From contig CANFST010000007.1 in assembly GCA_947449695.1 (NCBI GenBank), positions 1-64,000 of the forward strand: 64,000 nt of DNA. The letters are read 5' to 3'. The stretch comes from Chitinophagales bacterium. GTDB lineage: Bacteria; Bacteroidota; Bacteroidia; Chitinophagales; CAIODY01. The translations under genes and the position numbers were made by a program. This document shows, one piece after another, positions 42,390-51,588 of this stretch (within the stretch, counting starts at the first letter, position 1; each line of letters starts with the position of its first letter). Below the pieces are notes generated by a model, which saw only the letters and a list, made by a program, of their open reading frames with translations, had not been told where the DNA came from and ran no database searches.

Positions 42390-42947
42390 TTATTTTTTTT
42401 GTGTTTCGAAAGTAGCATCAATAGTAACTTCTACTTGCTCGGCAATATTAGCACCTACAATACTTGGAATTTTAATTTTGTGATCTTCCATTTTAATATT
42501 GAATTTAGCCTGTGCTCTTATTTTGCCATCTTTTACAGTTATTGTGCCTTTGGTAGTATATTCTTTTTCGACACCATGTAATGTCATTTTACCTTTTACA
42601 GTTACTTCATACACACCATCTTTTGTAAGATCCTGATTAGGTGCATCTACAATTTCACCGCTGAATTGTGTGAAAGGGAATTTTTCGCTTTCCATATAAT
42701 TTTCATTAAAATGTTCTTCCATCAAACTGCTTTTAAAATGGAATGAAGTGTTTTTTACTTTAAAGAAAATCTTTTTGGTTTTAACATTAATAGCTGCCGT
42801 AGCTTCTTTTGTTTTAGCATCAATATTCTCCATGGATGTAGCAGAGAAAAATGCAATGGATGCAGTTGGAGAAATATAAATTTCTTGTGCCTTTACAGTT
42901 GAAAAAGCGAAAAGAAAACTAACAAGAACTAAAAAATAATTTTTCAT
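42390..42947 (-). CDS. YceI family periplasmic protein
   Basis: The 185-residue protein has a signal peptide (ending VKAQ) and a YceI lipocalin-like barrel: SPTASIAFFSATSMENIDAK, MEEHFNENYMESEKFPFTQF, VTVKGKMTLHGVEKEYT. YceI proteins bind polyisoprenoids such as quinone-like lipids. In this setting, with cytochrome-like and Rieske proteins, it may carry a quinone or respiratory lipid; that is inference. Length is normal. Confidence 0.9.
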   Translation of the reverse strand: MKNYFLVLVSFLFAFSTVKAQEIYISPTASIAFFSATSMENIDAKTKEATAAINVKTKKIFFKVKNTSFHFKSSLMEEHFNENYMESEKFPFTQFSGEIVDAPNQDLTKDGVYEVTVKGKMTLHGVEKEYTTKGTITVKDGKIRAQAKFNIKMEDHKIKIPSIVGANIAEQVEVTIDATFETQKK

Positions 42948-42997
42948 GATTAATTTGATTTTGATTATAAAACAACAAGATGCAATTAGTGTTCCAA

Positions 42998-43399
42998 TTA
43001 ATTATTTGGTGCTCCGTTTTTCAACCAACAAATAAACTGATTGATTTGAGAAGAACTTAATTGGGCATAACTTGAGCCTGACATATCAAGGGTTTTACCA
43101 AGTATTGCAGCAGGCGAAGATGCGTAACTTAATTTACCATTACTAACTTCAGCCAGCACACTTGCATAATTTGTAAATGCAACATGTGATGAACCTGTGC
43201 CATGGCAACTTGAGCCTATCGCACAACTGGTGGTAATAATTGGTGCAATAGTTTTTGAATAAGTGATGGCTGAACAAGTATCTATCGCATTGGGCATAGC
43301 TACAACAGGCTGCGATTTATCTTTTTTACAAGAATTATAAACCAACAAAACTGCACAACAAACTGTAGTAATTAATAAAACTGAATTTTTAAATTTCAT
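42998..43399 (-). CDS. Cytochrome c-like lipoprotein with unusual haem motif
   Basis: The 133-residue protein has a lipoprotein signal (VLLVYNSCKKDKS). The body is TYSKTIAPIITTSCAIGSSCHGTGSSH... and ends INQFICWLKNGAPNN, the pattern of planctomycete-type or small cytochrome c domains. Its haem-like site is C-A-I-G-S-S-C-H, i.e. five residues between the cysteines rather than two. Related Bacteroidota proteins often show expanded spacings here; whether haem is bound is unknown. It precedes yceI by 50 bp. Confidence 0.75.
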   Translation of the reverse strand: MKFKNSVLLITTVCCAVLLVYNSCKKDKSQPVVAMPNAIDTCSAITYSKTIAPIITTSCAIGSSCHGTGSSHVAFTNYASVLAEVSNGKLSYASSPAAILGKTLDMSGSSYAQLSSSQINQFICWLKNGAPNN

Positions 43400-43418
43400 T
43401 TCAACTTTGATTTTATAA

Positions 43419-43453
43419 AAAAAGGCAGATGATTTCGCATCTGCCTTTTTGAT
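43419..43453 (-). terminator. Terminator between the T9SS protein and cytochrome-like genes
   Basis: AGGCAGATG pairs with CATCTGCCT, with A-runs and T-runs on the two sides. It follows the 43466-44278 stop. Confidence 0.85.
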
Positions 43454-43465
43454 TTGATTTTTTTA

Positions 43466-44278
43466 TTATTGTTTAATCAATTTAGTAACACTTGTTTTAC
43501 TGCCTGAAATAATTTTTACAAAATAAACACCAGCATTCAAATCAGCTATATTAACTGACTTGTTTTGTGAATTGTTGATATTTGATTGCAACATTAATTT
43601 TCCATCTAAATTATAAATTTCAACACTACTATTAGCAGACAAATTATTTGCTGAAAAATTCAAAACAGAAGTTGCCGGATTAGGGAAAATTGAAAAAGAA
43701 ACCTGATCTACTTCGTTTAAACCTGATGTTCCGCCTGGATTTGCCAATTCGGTAAATGCAGTAGTAGATAAGTAAGTATGAATATTATAAGTCATGAAAG
43801 CTGAATAGAAAGTTACAGTACCTGCACCTGCGCTTGGGGCTTTCCATTTATAAGACCATGAAGCAGGAGTAGAAGATATAGGAGAAGTGTGTGTAACATA
43901 ATGCGTACCTGTAATTTTATTGCCTGAACCAGCCATAAATGTACCAGCGAAACCTGAAGCTGATTCGGCAGTTGTTTGGAAACCATGACCATTTGCAGAT
44001 ACAGAAATGGATGAAGTAACTGTATAAGTTGAATCAGGATAATAACCTGTTGTTACAGGAGTCCCATTTAACAACAATGTAACCCCTCCTTGTGAGGAAG
44101 AAAGATTAGCAACAGTTTCATTGTGACAACTGGTATAACAATTTGTATTACTTGCCGAAGGATTACCTGCATTACCAGCAGGAGCACCATTGCTTTTTGA
44201 ATTGACACGATTATTGTTTATATTAGTAAATAATGCAATAGTAATTGCAACAATCGTTAAAAGTGTAATTTTTTTCAT
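43466..44278 (-). CDS. Secreted choice-of-anchor V protein with T9SS type A domain
   Basis: The 270-residue protein has a signal peptide, then a cysteine pair in NCYTSCHNETVANLSS, a Reeler-like/choice-of-anchor V domain (YYPDSTYTVTSSISVSANGHGFQTT), and a C-terminal sorting domain (FSIFPNPATSVLNFS ... LNAGVYFVKIISGSKTSVTKL) that is the type A export signal of the T9SS. The CYTSCH motif resembles a haem site with three residues between cysteines. It lies between the Rieske and cytochrome-like genes. Confidence 0.85.
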   Translation of the reverse strand: MKKITLLTIVAITIALFTNINNNRVNSKSNGAPAGNAGNPSASNTNCYTSCHNETVANLSSSQGGVTLLLNGTPVTTGYYPDSTYTVTSSISVSANGHGFQTTAESASGFAGTFMAGSGNKITGTHYVTHTSPISSTPASWSYKWKAPSAGAGTVTFYSAFMTYNIHTYLSTTAFTELANPGGTSGLNEVDQVSFSIFPNPATSVLNFSANNLSANSSVEIYNLDGKLMLQSNINNSQNKSVNIADLNAGVYFVKIISGSKTSVTKLIKQ

Positions 44279-44407
44279 TTTTCTGATTTGTAAATTTTTA
44301 TTTGGTTGTAAATTTATTTTTAATCTGATTGGTATTACATGATTTTTATCCTCATAAAAAAATCGAGGCGTAAGAAAAAAAGAAAATGTTAGAACAGCAA
44401 ATTTTTC

Positions 44408-44827
44408 TTATCCCGAAATTGTTAAAATATTTCCGCTTTTAGTTACTGTGTATTTTTTAATAGGAATAGAAGGAGGACCTGAAACTACATTGCCATTCAT
44501 ATCGAATGAACCGCCATGACAAGGACATACCATTTGATTAGATGAATAACTCATTGAACAACCCTGATGTGTGCAGGCTTGTGCTAAAGCATTATAGGTA
44601 TTTGTTGCAGTACAAATAACCACAACACCATTTAATGCTACCGAACCACCCACTGTTTTCAAAGCGGTATAGGGCGATTGACTGATATCTAAAGTAAAAT
44701 TGGCTGAAGGACCCTGAGCTGAAGATGTGCTGGAGCTTTTTTTACAACTTTCAACTAATAAAGCCGAACTGGCTAAACCTAATCCACCTAAAAACAAAGT
44801 TGATCTCAGGAATTGTTTTCTGTCCAT
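44408..44827 (-). CDS. Rieske [2Fe-2S] protein
   Basis: The 139-residue protein begins MDRKQFLRSTLFLGGLG, a Tat-like signal with an RK variant, followed by a possible lipobox ESC. The Rieske cluster motifs are CTHQGC and CPCHGGSF, with cysteine and histidine ligands intact. The C-terminus has the usual PPSIPIKKYTV. It probably transfers electrons in the periplasm, possibly with the neighbouring YceI and haem-motif proteins. The upstream 270 bp to the divergent GT4 gene hold no gene. Confidence 0.92.
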   Translation of the reverse strand: MDRKQFLRSTLFLGGLGLASSALLVESCKKSSSTSSAQGPSANFTLDISQSPYTALKTVGGSVALNGVVVICTATNTYNALAQACTHQGCSMSYSSNQMVCPCHGGSFDMNGNVVSGPPSIPIKKYTVTKSGNILTISG

Positions 44828-45096
44828 AATAAGTTTTATTTATTGTTTAAACATTTAGCAGTAAAGAAGACTATGATTTAACAGGAAAGTTTAACCAGCA
44901 AAAAATATTTTTTTTCTATTCTTCAAAACACTCTCTACTTCGCAAAAAATTATTGAATAAAGCAAATCTATTCCCCTATGGTTAAGAATTTTGATGGTGT
45001 GAATAATGTAACATTTTGCTAATAATTGTGTAATGCTTTGTTTAATCAACTGCTGCACATTTGACTCGGTTTATTCCAACAAAAAAAATACAGGAT

Positions 45097-46173
45097 ATGA
45101 AAGTAAATGTTTGCTCTGAAACTAAGTTGTATGGTATGCAGGGCGAAGGCATTCATACCAGTTTTATTGATTGTGTTGATTTATTGAATCAGCAAAATGA
45201 TGTAGAAGTTGTAGTGAATAATAATGGCAAAGGCGATGTGATGCATAGCCACACTTATGGTCCATATTATTTCTGGAGAGGATTAAAATATAAAGGCAAA
45301 AAGGTTTTTACTGCACATATTATTCCTGATTCAGCAAAAGGTTCAATTCCATTTCATCATGTATTGATGCCTTTGGTAAAATGGTATTTTAAACAAGTGA
45401 TTGCTTATGCTGATGTAGCCATTGCCATTAGCCCTATGGTAGAAGATGCTATCAAAACCATGGGTACAAAAACCAAAGTAGTAAGATTGAATAACCCTAT
45501 TTTATTAGATAAATGGAAACGAACTGATGGATCAAGAGTACAAGGAAGAGCAGCACTACAATTGCAGGAAAATGATTTTTGTGTGTTAGGTGTAGGACAA
45601 TTGCAAAGCCGAAAAGGTTGTTTAGATTTTATTGCTATGGCAAAGCAAACACCCGAAGCACAATTCAGATGGATTGGCGGACGACCACTTTTTGTTGACA
45701 ATATAAAAGATTTAGATAAAGCCATTGCATCAGCACCAGCCAATGTAAAATTTTTGGGTATGCAATTGCTGGAAGAAATGCCAAAATATTATGCAGGTGC
45801 CGATTTATTTGTGTTTCCATCATTTCAGGAAAATTCACCTTTAGCACCCATCGAGGCAGCAGCTTCGGGCTTGCCGGTAATTTTCAGAAACTTGCCTGAA
45901 TATAAAGCATTGTATCAATCTGATTATTTTACTGCTGATGGTGTAGCACAGTTTGTATCACAAATAAAACTGCTGATGACCTATCAGGCAGCTTATAACA
46001 GAGGCATTTTATTATCAGAACAATTGGTAAAGCAATTTGATAAAAAGGTAGTTCGTGAACAATTAATTACGCTGTATGAATCGTTAGCCAAAAAACCTGT
46101 GGCAAAAAGAACTTCCATAGTTGATAAAATCAGGTTTAGTAATTATCCACAAATTTCAAATGCAAGTGCTTAA
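45097..46173 (+). CDS. GT4 family glycosyltransferase
   Basis: I start at 45097 (MKVNVCSETKLYGMQGEGIH); the frame is open to a TTG at 45061 but that is less likely. The 358-residue protein is a GT-B enzyme: N-terminal acceptor domain with HSHTYGPYYFWRGL, and C-terminal donor domain with VGQLQSRKGCLDFI, FRWIGG, FVFPSFQENSPLAPIEAAASGLP. The donor-binding E-x7-E is present. It likely builds a surface polysaccharide or glycolipid; acceptor unknown. Its stop and the next start share one base. Confidence 0.9.
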   Translation: MKVNVCSETKLYGMQGEGIHTSFIDCVDLLNQQNDVEVVVNNNGKGDVMHSHTYGPYYFWRGLKYKGKKVFTAHIIPDSAKGSIPFHHVLMPLVKWYFKQVIAYADVAIAISPMVEDAIKTMGTKTKVVRLNNPILLDKWKRTDGSRVQGRAALQLQENDFCVLGVGQLQSRKGCLDFIAMAKQTPEAQFRWIGGRPLFVDNIKDLDKAIASAPANVKFLGMQLLEEMPKYYAGADLFVFPSFQENSPLAPIEAAASGLPVIFRNLPEYKALYQSDYFTADGVAQFVSQIKLLMTYQAAYNRGILLSEQLVKQFDKKVVREQLITLYESLAKKPVAKRTSIVDKIRFSNYPQISNASA

Positions 46174-47405
46174 TGAGTTATTGGCGGTTTGTTCTGTTCT
46201 TCATTTTAATAATTATAAATACTTCGAGTTTTGTTGTAGCTCAAAAAAGAGAATATGCTGATTCCACTCAACAGAAATCTTTAACGCAACAAAGAGACAT
46301 CACTGATGTTTTCAGAAAAAGCAACTCGATTGCTTTTTACCAAAAAACCGATTCAGTTTTCAAGCAATCATTAGGCCCTTTCAATAGTTTATTTTTATAC
46401 CCAGGTTATGCATTAGTTACCAGTTTTCAAGCCGTGTTTACAGGCAATATTTCTTTTTATACCGACACTTTGCGCCGCAGAAAAATTTCTAGTTTATTAG
46501 TAAACTCCTTATACACTGCTAACAAACAATGGATTGAAATTGCTAACTCTAACATCTGGACTAAACACAACCGATTTAATTTATTAGGCGATTGGCGCTT
46601 TTACCGATTTCCATCTTACACCTTCGGGTTAGGCAGCAATACCTCATTAACTAAATCGAGCAAAATAGATTATTCTTATGTACGATTGTATGAAGTGGCT
46701 ATGACCAAAATTGCCCGAAATATTTATGCCGGGCTGGGTTATAATTTAGATTATCATTACAACATTACCGAAGTGCAAAATGATTCCATCACGGGCATTA
46801 ATGGCATGGATGAAAACGGATTTAAAACCAAAACTTTTTCATCGGGCATTACCCTCAATATGCAATATGATAATCGGTTAAACGCCAACAATCCGCAAAG
46901 AGGAAGCTATGCCAATATTCAATTCCGTGATAATTTAAAAGTGACTGGCAGCGATAACAACTGGACCTCTTTAGTCATTGACCTGCGCCACTATATTCCA
47001 TTCCCAAAACACTCTGGTAATATCATTGCCATCTGGAGTTATGAATGGCTTACTTTAACAGGCATTCCACCTTATTTAGATTTGCCTTGCACTGGTTGGG
47101 ATACTTACAACAACACAGGCAGAGGCTATATTGAAGGCAGATTCAGAGGTACTAATCTGATTTATTTAGAAACTGAATATCGGTTTCATATCACCCACAA
47201 TGGTTTGCTGGGCGGTGTAGTATTTATCAATTCATCTACCTTGAGCCAACCCGATACGCAACAGTTTGGCAAAATAAATCTGGGCAGTGGTTTTGGTTTA
47301 CGAGTAAAAATCAACAAACAATCAAACACCAATTTTGTGATAGATTTTGGCTTTGGCACCGAAGGCAGCCGTGGCTTTTCGTTCAATCTGAATGAAGTGT
47401 TTTAA
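46173..47405 (+). CDS. BamA/TamA-type (Omp85) outer-membrane barrel protein
   Basis: The 410-residue protein has a signal peptide (ending VVAQ) and no POTRA domain visible, then strands typical of a surface-antigen/Omp85 barrel: FNLLGDWRFYRFPSYTFGLG, ITLNMQYDNRLNANNPQRGSY, FRDNLKVTG, GRGYIEGRFRGTNLIYLETEYRF (read in pieces), ending in a glycine-rich strand before NLNEVF. The VRGF-like motif appears as EGRFRG. Function could be protein or lipid export; it follows the GT4 gene directly and may export its product, which is inference. Confidence 0.8.
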   Translation: MSYWRFVLFFILIIINTSSFVVAQKREYADSTQQKSLTQQRDITDVFRKSNSIAFYQKTDSVFKQSLGPFNSLFLYPGYALVTSFQAVFTGNISFYTDTLRRRKISSLLVNSLYTANKQWIEIANSNIWTKHNRFNLLGDWRFYRFPSYTFGLGSNTSLTKSSKIDYSYVRLYEVAMTKIARNIYAGLGYNLDYHYNITEVQNDSITGINGMDENGFKTKTFSSGITLNMQYDNRLNANNPQRGSYANIQFRDNLKVTGSDNNWTSLVIDLRHYIPFPKHSGNIIAIWSYEWLTLTGIPPYLDLPCTGWDTYNNTGRGYIEGRFRGTNLIYLETEYRFHITHNGLLGGVVFINSSTLSQPDTQQFGKINLGSGFGLRVKINKQSNTNFVIDFGFGTEGSRGFSFNLNEVF

Positions 47406-47443
47406 ACAACTTGGGTAAACTCAAAGATGAATTACCAATAAAA

Positions 47444-47474
47444 AAAAAGATTTCTGCATCTGCAAAAATCTCTT
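47444..47474 (+). terminator. Weak terminator after the Omp85-like gene
   Basis: AGATTT pairs with AAATCT around an 11-12-base loop. T-run is poor on the plus strand, so the call is tentative. Confidence 0.35.
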
Positions 47475-47494
47475 ACCAAAAATTGTGAATCCCC

Positions 47495-48172
47495 CTAAGG
47501 AATCGTACACACAAACATTTCACTCCACGGACCTTGTTGGTCTTTTGTATTCACCCAGCAACCAAAGCCATACAATCTTTGTCCCGATTGAGCAGCCGTA
47601 AAACTCATGGTGATAGGCGTTCGGCTCATAGTTTTAAAAAGCGTACAAGCCTCAGCTGAAGCAGGTGCAGCGGTGCCAATGAAATACACCATCAAACATT
47701 TTTGCACCCCATCGGGCTTACCACGGCGGCTGCTGCCATCTGAGCCAATTTGTTGTTTATACGAAATTTTCAAAGTCCTACCCACCCCTTGTTTTGCCTC
47801 CATCACAGGCCTACCATCGGGCGTAGGCACAGGCGTACGCTTACCAGCATGAGGTTTCACCCCACACAATAGTTTTTGTGCATCCGTCATAGTGGTGTTG
47901 TACTGAATTTGTGTTTGAATAAACGGACGCAACTTGGCTATGAAAGCCTTCTTAGCAGCGTTTTTAGCATTGCGCTGCACCGTAGTTGCGTTCTTTTTGT
48001 TTTTACATAACCCATAAGCAGTTGACCATGTAGTTTGAAAAGTACCCAGCCCCGTCAACTGCGCCAACACTATACCCCAAGCCACTTGGTTGGTAGTACA
48101 TTGGTTAATCAAATTGCTTTGATATGCATCAAAGGGCATATCACCTCTCGGAATTAAATCTGTTGTTGCCAT
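47495..48172 (-). CDS. Uncharacterised two-part protein with C-terminal FnIII-like region (intact paralog)
   Basis: The 225-residue protein has no signal peptide. Residues 1-110 are helical; a proline-rich hinge PVPTPDGRP follows; the last 100 residues look like one fibronectin-III-like unit: RTLKISYKQQIG, SRRGKPDGVQKCLMVYFIG, TMSRTPITMSF and GFGCWVNTKDQQGPWSEMF. The end motif GPWSEM is shared with the interrupted gene at 18884-19552 (GPWSDM), as are KPxGV and P-T-P. I know similar hypothetical proteins in Bacteroidota but no function. A 21-bp-period repeat array lies 65 bp upstream, as at the other locus. Confidence 0.8.
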   Translation of the reverse strand: MATTDLIPRGDMPFDAYQSNLINQCTTNQVAWGIVLAQLTGLGTFQTTWSTAYGLCKNKKNATTVQRNAKNAAKKAFIAKLRPFIQTQIQYNTTMTDAQKLLCGVKPHAGKRTPVPTPDGRPVMEAKQGVGRTLKISYKQQIGSDGSSRRGKPDGVQKCLMVYFIGTAAPASAEACTLFKTMSRTPITMSFTAAQSGQRLYGFGCWVNTKDQQGPWSEMFVCTIP

Positions 48173-48237
48173 AACATTTGTTTTTTATTGTTTAAAAAAT
48201 GAAATCCGTTAATAATGAAATAGTGTAAATCAGTTTT

Positions 48238-48489
48238 GCGCAGCTATTTTTTAAAGTTGCGCATTGTGCTGCTCGTTTCTGAAAAACAACTGCCCATGTT
48301 TAAACTAATGCTGCCAGCCTTTTGCACCCCTACCCTTACTGCCCGATTTTATAGCTGAAACTTGTGCAGCTATTTTTTAAACCTGCGCATTTTGCTGCAA
48401 GAGTTTAAACTTTATAGCCCAGCATTTAAAAAACCAATGCTCAACTTCCAACTAATGCTGCCGCTTTTTAAACTAATACTGCCAGCAGC
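48238..48489 (-). repeat. Degenerate 21-bp-period array (12 units) upstream of the intact paralog
   Basis: Read on the minus strand from 48489, twelve consecutive 21-base units keep register to 48238. Units 1, 2 and 9 share the core GGCAGCATTAGTT. Units 5-6 and 11-12 form a repeated pair (for example AAAATGCGC or CAATGCGC followed by TTTAAAAAATAGCTGC). Most units start with A-A-G or A-A-C. The best frame contains stops in four units, so the array is not protein-coding. It is the counterpart of the cleaner array at 19596-19721. Confidence 0.75.
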
Positions 48490-48790
48490 TATACACCATT
48501 TTAAAGAACTTTAAAAACCTTTTTTGCATTGCCGATTTTATTATGCTAAAAGGCTGATGTAAAATTGTGGGTAGTTGAAATGAATTTCCTATAGCCATAA
48601 ATGGTTAATTAAATATGGTTAACCAAATATGGTGATACGCAGCTTGAAAGGCTTATGAATAAAGGGTTTGAAGAAGTGCTATTGCAAAGCACTTAACCAA
48701 ATGCTAAAATTTGGTGTGGTGATTGTGGGGAGGGGAAAGATGGGAATATTTTTCTTCTTGGTATCAATAAAAGGAGATAAAAATTAAATA
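48490..48790. other. Gene-free AT-rich stretch between array and KAP gene
   Basis: With the array this completes the 618-bp gene-free region 48173-48790. It contains AATATGGTTAACCAAATATGG near 48615-48640, with a TGGTTAACCA palindrome, and GTGCTATTGCAAAGCAC near 48678, a small hairpin. The GTTAACC palindrome could be an operator. I see no clear promoter for the array itself. Confidence 0.3.
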
Positions 48791-51451
48791 CTATTTATCA
48801 AACCACATAATAGGCTTTAATCGCTCGAATTTAAACTCTTTATTTTTTCCAGATTTTAAGATGTCATTAAATCTATTATACTCAGCAAAGCAAGGGTCAT
48901 CAATTGGAAATTTTGCATTAACGAATTCTTCTAACTCATCATAGCCATTTGGAAATATTACTTGAATAGCATCAATATCCAAATTGTAGAAATTCTCATT
49001 TGGATTTTTTTGGCGAATATACATACCAAGTTCGCAAGGATTAATAACTTTTTTCACAAAATCTCTAAAGTACAATTCAGCTTCCTTGTTCATTGATGTT
49101 ATACTTAACGTACTATTCTCATCAACACAATTCCAATAAAAAAAGTATAACTCATTTGAAATCTTATTGGAATTCATGCAATATTCTTTCAAGTAATTGA
49201 AATTAATTTTTACTAAATTTTTCTTTAACCCATCAATTAGAGGATATCGTTCTATTAAATTTCTAATCACATTACTTTCTAATATTGGAGAATTCGACGC
49301 ATTCGAAAAGAAAAAAATAATGAACTGATAATAATCATCAACGCTATTATAAAGCTTTTTAATTTGCTTGTCAGAAAGTACCAATAAATCTGATAATTCA
49401 TTTTCGTCTTTGTAGTAGTATGTATTTTCAGCCTCAACTAATTTCGGTATTTCGAAAAGTAATTTAACATGATTTTCATATTCAGTTTGGGTATCAAAAT
49501 TATCAATCTTTTTTAGCTTGTCCTTTAATGATGAGTATTTGTTTTCATTAATCCATTCAAGTACTTTAGTCTTATAAGAACCAAAATCTGACTTTCTATA
49601 AAGTTCAAAATCTTCGGATGAAATATCATCATCATTGAGTTGAAATGAAAAATATTTATGAAAATTAGAAGGATAGCGAAATAGATTTAACTTACTAATT
49701 CCATCCGTTTTTTTATCAACTTTTTCTGTTATTAAAGTTTCAATTAGATAAAAGATAATGTTCTTTTCATGTTCAGATAAATCAAGCAGAGGAAATTCTT
49801 TATGTAAATAAACTTTCAATGATTTCTCTTTTCGTTCTGTACTTGAAGTGCTATTACCAATGCTTTTTGATATTGCTAGCATTTGAGACGAAAGATACTT
49901 ATCATCCTCATTTCTTAAATCAAAAAATAAATTTCTATTAGAGTCAATTTCTTGCACGAAAAAAAGCTCTTTTTTTGTTAAGATAGAATCATAAACTGCT
50001 TGATATTTCAATTTTAGTAATTGCAATAAATAGAAGTCATAGAAGTAGATATTTTCAATAACATCTTCCAAATCGAATAACAAAGAATTTGTGAATCGAA
50101 TAACATCACGATGAGTTTTAATAAATTCGTTTGTAAAATTAAGATTATGGAATTCTGATGAATCAACAACTCTATCTATTTGGTTATGCAGTTTTTTATC
50201 AAGTTTATCTTTCAATATGTCTTTAAGAATGGTTCGCAATAAACCTTCTTTCAACATAGGAAGAGCAAATTCAAATTGAAATATTTTTTCTAAAAAGGAT
50301 TTATAATTGTTAGGATTGAAATCCTTAATTGCCTCCAACACATAACCTTTATCGTATGAAACCACATATACTATATTGTTAAAACTGGCTGTGTTCCTAA
50401 CTATTCTTAAAACCTCAATAATTTCTTTTTTGTCAAGTCTATCTAAATCATCAATAAAAACAATTACTTGTTTTTTGGATTTTTCAATTGAGGTATTGAT
50501 TAATTCATAAAGCTCATTTTTGTTTGGAGTAGGAAATATTAATTCCAAAATAGAGGCAACTCCTTTTGAGAAAATGTTTTCGTCTATTTTAGTTAAAGTC
50601 TTTGAATATCTCGATATTGTATTTGATAGCTGGGGATTGTTATCACCCAACTTATCAATAAGTAATTCAAAAAAATCTTCAATAATTTTGGCTTGAGTAG
50701 AACTTCTCCAAGGGTGGAAATCTATTACTATCCGATTTTCAGAATTGATATACTCCTTAATCATATTTGTAAATGAAGTTTTACCTGAACCCCATTCACC
50801 ATTTATTCCAATTGCTAATGAGCCATAATAATCGAAATTCGAATTTTCTTCATTGTCATTTTTAGGAGTTTGCTTGTTATTAAATTTAGGAATTGGTTTT
50901 AATTCAGATTGAATTTTAATAGCAATTTTTTTTGCAAATTTTTTTCTAGTAAATAAATCATCCTCCGCTTTAACAATAGGTGAATCAATTAAGAAGGGAT
51001 CTTTATTGTCAAAGGGTTTTTGATTAGGACTTATCCAGTTTAACACCTTCAATGAACCAATTATTCCAAACAAAAGGAATATCGAATCTGCATACTTTAA
51101 GTTGGGGAATAACTCTAAAGAAATAAAATAGTATTTGTTAGAAAAGAAATAACTATAAACAAAAATGCCAAAGAGTACACAAGAGAAAAAGAAAAAAGTA
51201 TTGCTGATTTTTTTGTCCTGAACAAGTAAGTAAAAATGTATTAATAAAGTAAAAGCAGTAAAGGCAAAAAAAAGAATATCCAAAGATTTGCTTCCTTCAA
51301 AATTTGAAAGAAATGGTGCAATAATCTTATCATCATAAAGATCACAAAGGCTTTTATTGAAAGCTATGAATAAAAATATGCAACAAGTGAAAAATAAGTT
51401 TTCCCTTGTTAATACTCTCTCGAAAATATTCTTTTCTTTTTTAGGCCTCAT
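48791..51451 (-). CDS. KAP family P-loop NTPase with N-terminal membrane helices
   Basis: The 886-residue protein has four predicted helices at about 17-35, 58-77, 85-102 and 122-138. The KAP NTPase core follows: Walker A NGEWGSGKTS (217-226), FHPWRSS, and Walker B VIVFIDDLDRLD (329-340), then VYVVSYDKGYVLEAI. The C-terminal half is a helical region without known motifs. KAP NTPases are a STAND-related group; bacterial ones are membrane-bound and some are linked to phage defence. It is a lone gene in an accessory stretch. Defence is a possibility, not a demonstration. Confidence 0.88.
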   Translation of the reverse strand: MRPKKEKNIFERVLTRENLFFTCCIFLFIAFNKSLCDLYDDKIIAPFLSNFEGSKSLDILFFAFTAFTLLIHFYLLVQDKKISNTFFFFSCVLFGIFVYSYFFSNKYYFISLELFPNLKYADSIFLLFGIIGSLKVLNWISPNQKPFDNKDPFLIDSPIVKAEDDLFTRKKFAKKIAIKIQSELKPIPKFNNKQTPKNDNEENSNFDYYGSLAIGINGEWGSGKTSFTNMIKEYINSENRIVIDFHPWRSSTQAKIIEDFFELLIDKLGDNNPQLSNTISRYSKTLTKIDENIFSKGVASILELIFPTPNKNELYELINTSIEKSKKQVIVFIDDLDRLDKKEIIEVLRIVRNTASFNNIVYVVSYDKGYVLEAIKDFNPNNYKSFLEKIFQFEFALPMLKEGLLRTILKDILKDKLDKKLHNQIDRVVDSSEFHNLNFTNEFIKTHRDVIRFTNSLLFDLEDVIENIYFYDFYLLQLLKLKYQAVYDSILTKKELFFVQEIDSNRNLFFDLRNEDDKYLSSQMLAISKSIGNSTSSTERKEKSLKVYLHKEFPLLDLSEHEKNIIFYLIETLITEKVDKKTDGISKLNLFRYPSNFHKYFSFQLNDDDISSEDFELYRKSDFGSYKTKVLEWINENKYSSLKDKLKKIDNFDTQTEYENHVKLLFEIPKLVEAENTYYYKDENELSDLLVLSDKQIKKLYNSVDDYYQFIIFFFSNASNSPILESNVIRNLIERYPLIDGLKKNLVKINFNYLKEYCMNSNKISNELYFFYWNCVDENSTLSITSMNKEAELYFRDFVKKVINPCELGMYIRQKNPNENFYNLDIDAIQVIFPNGYDELEEFVNAKFPIDDPCFAEYNRFNDILKSGKNKEFKFERLKPIMWFDK

Positions 51452-51588
51452 TGGATTTTTTCTTCGGAAGTTTGATTTTGCATCATAAGTTCTAAATCTT
51501 TATTTTGATAAAGTAAAGAAATACAACTATTAGCAGAAATGCTTTAGAACTATTTTATTTCTTGAATTTATAGATTTTTCAAAACTCT

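Noticed and set aside
48587-48606. Match between CTATAGGAAAT near 18796 and its inverse near 48590
   Set aside because: Only about 12 bases are shared, the positions relative to the two paralogs differ, and such a match is expected by chance in AT-rich DNA.
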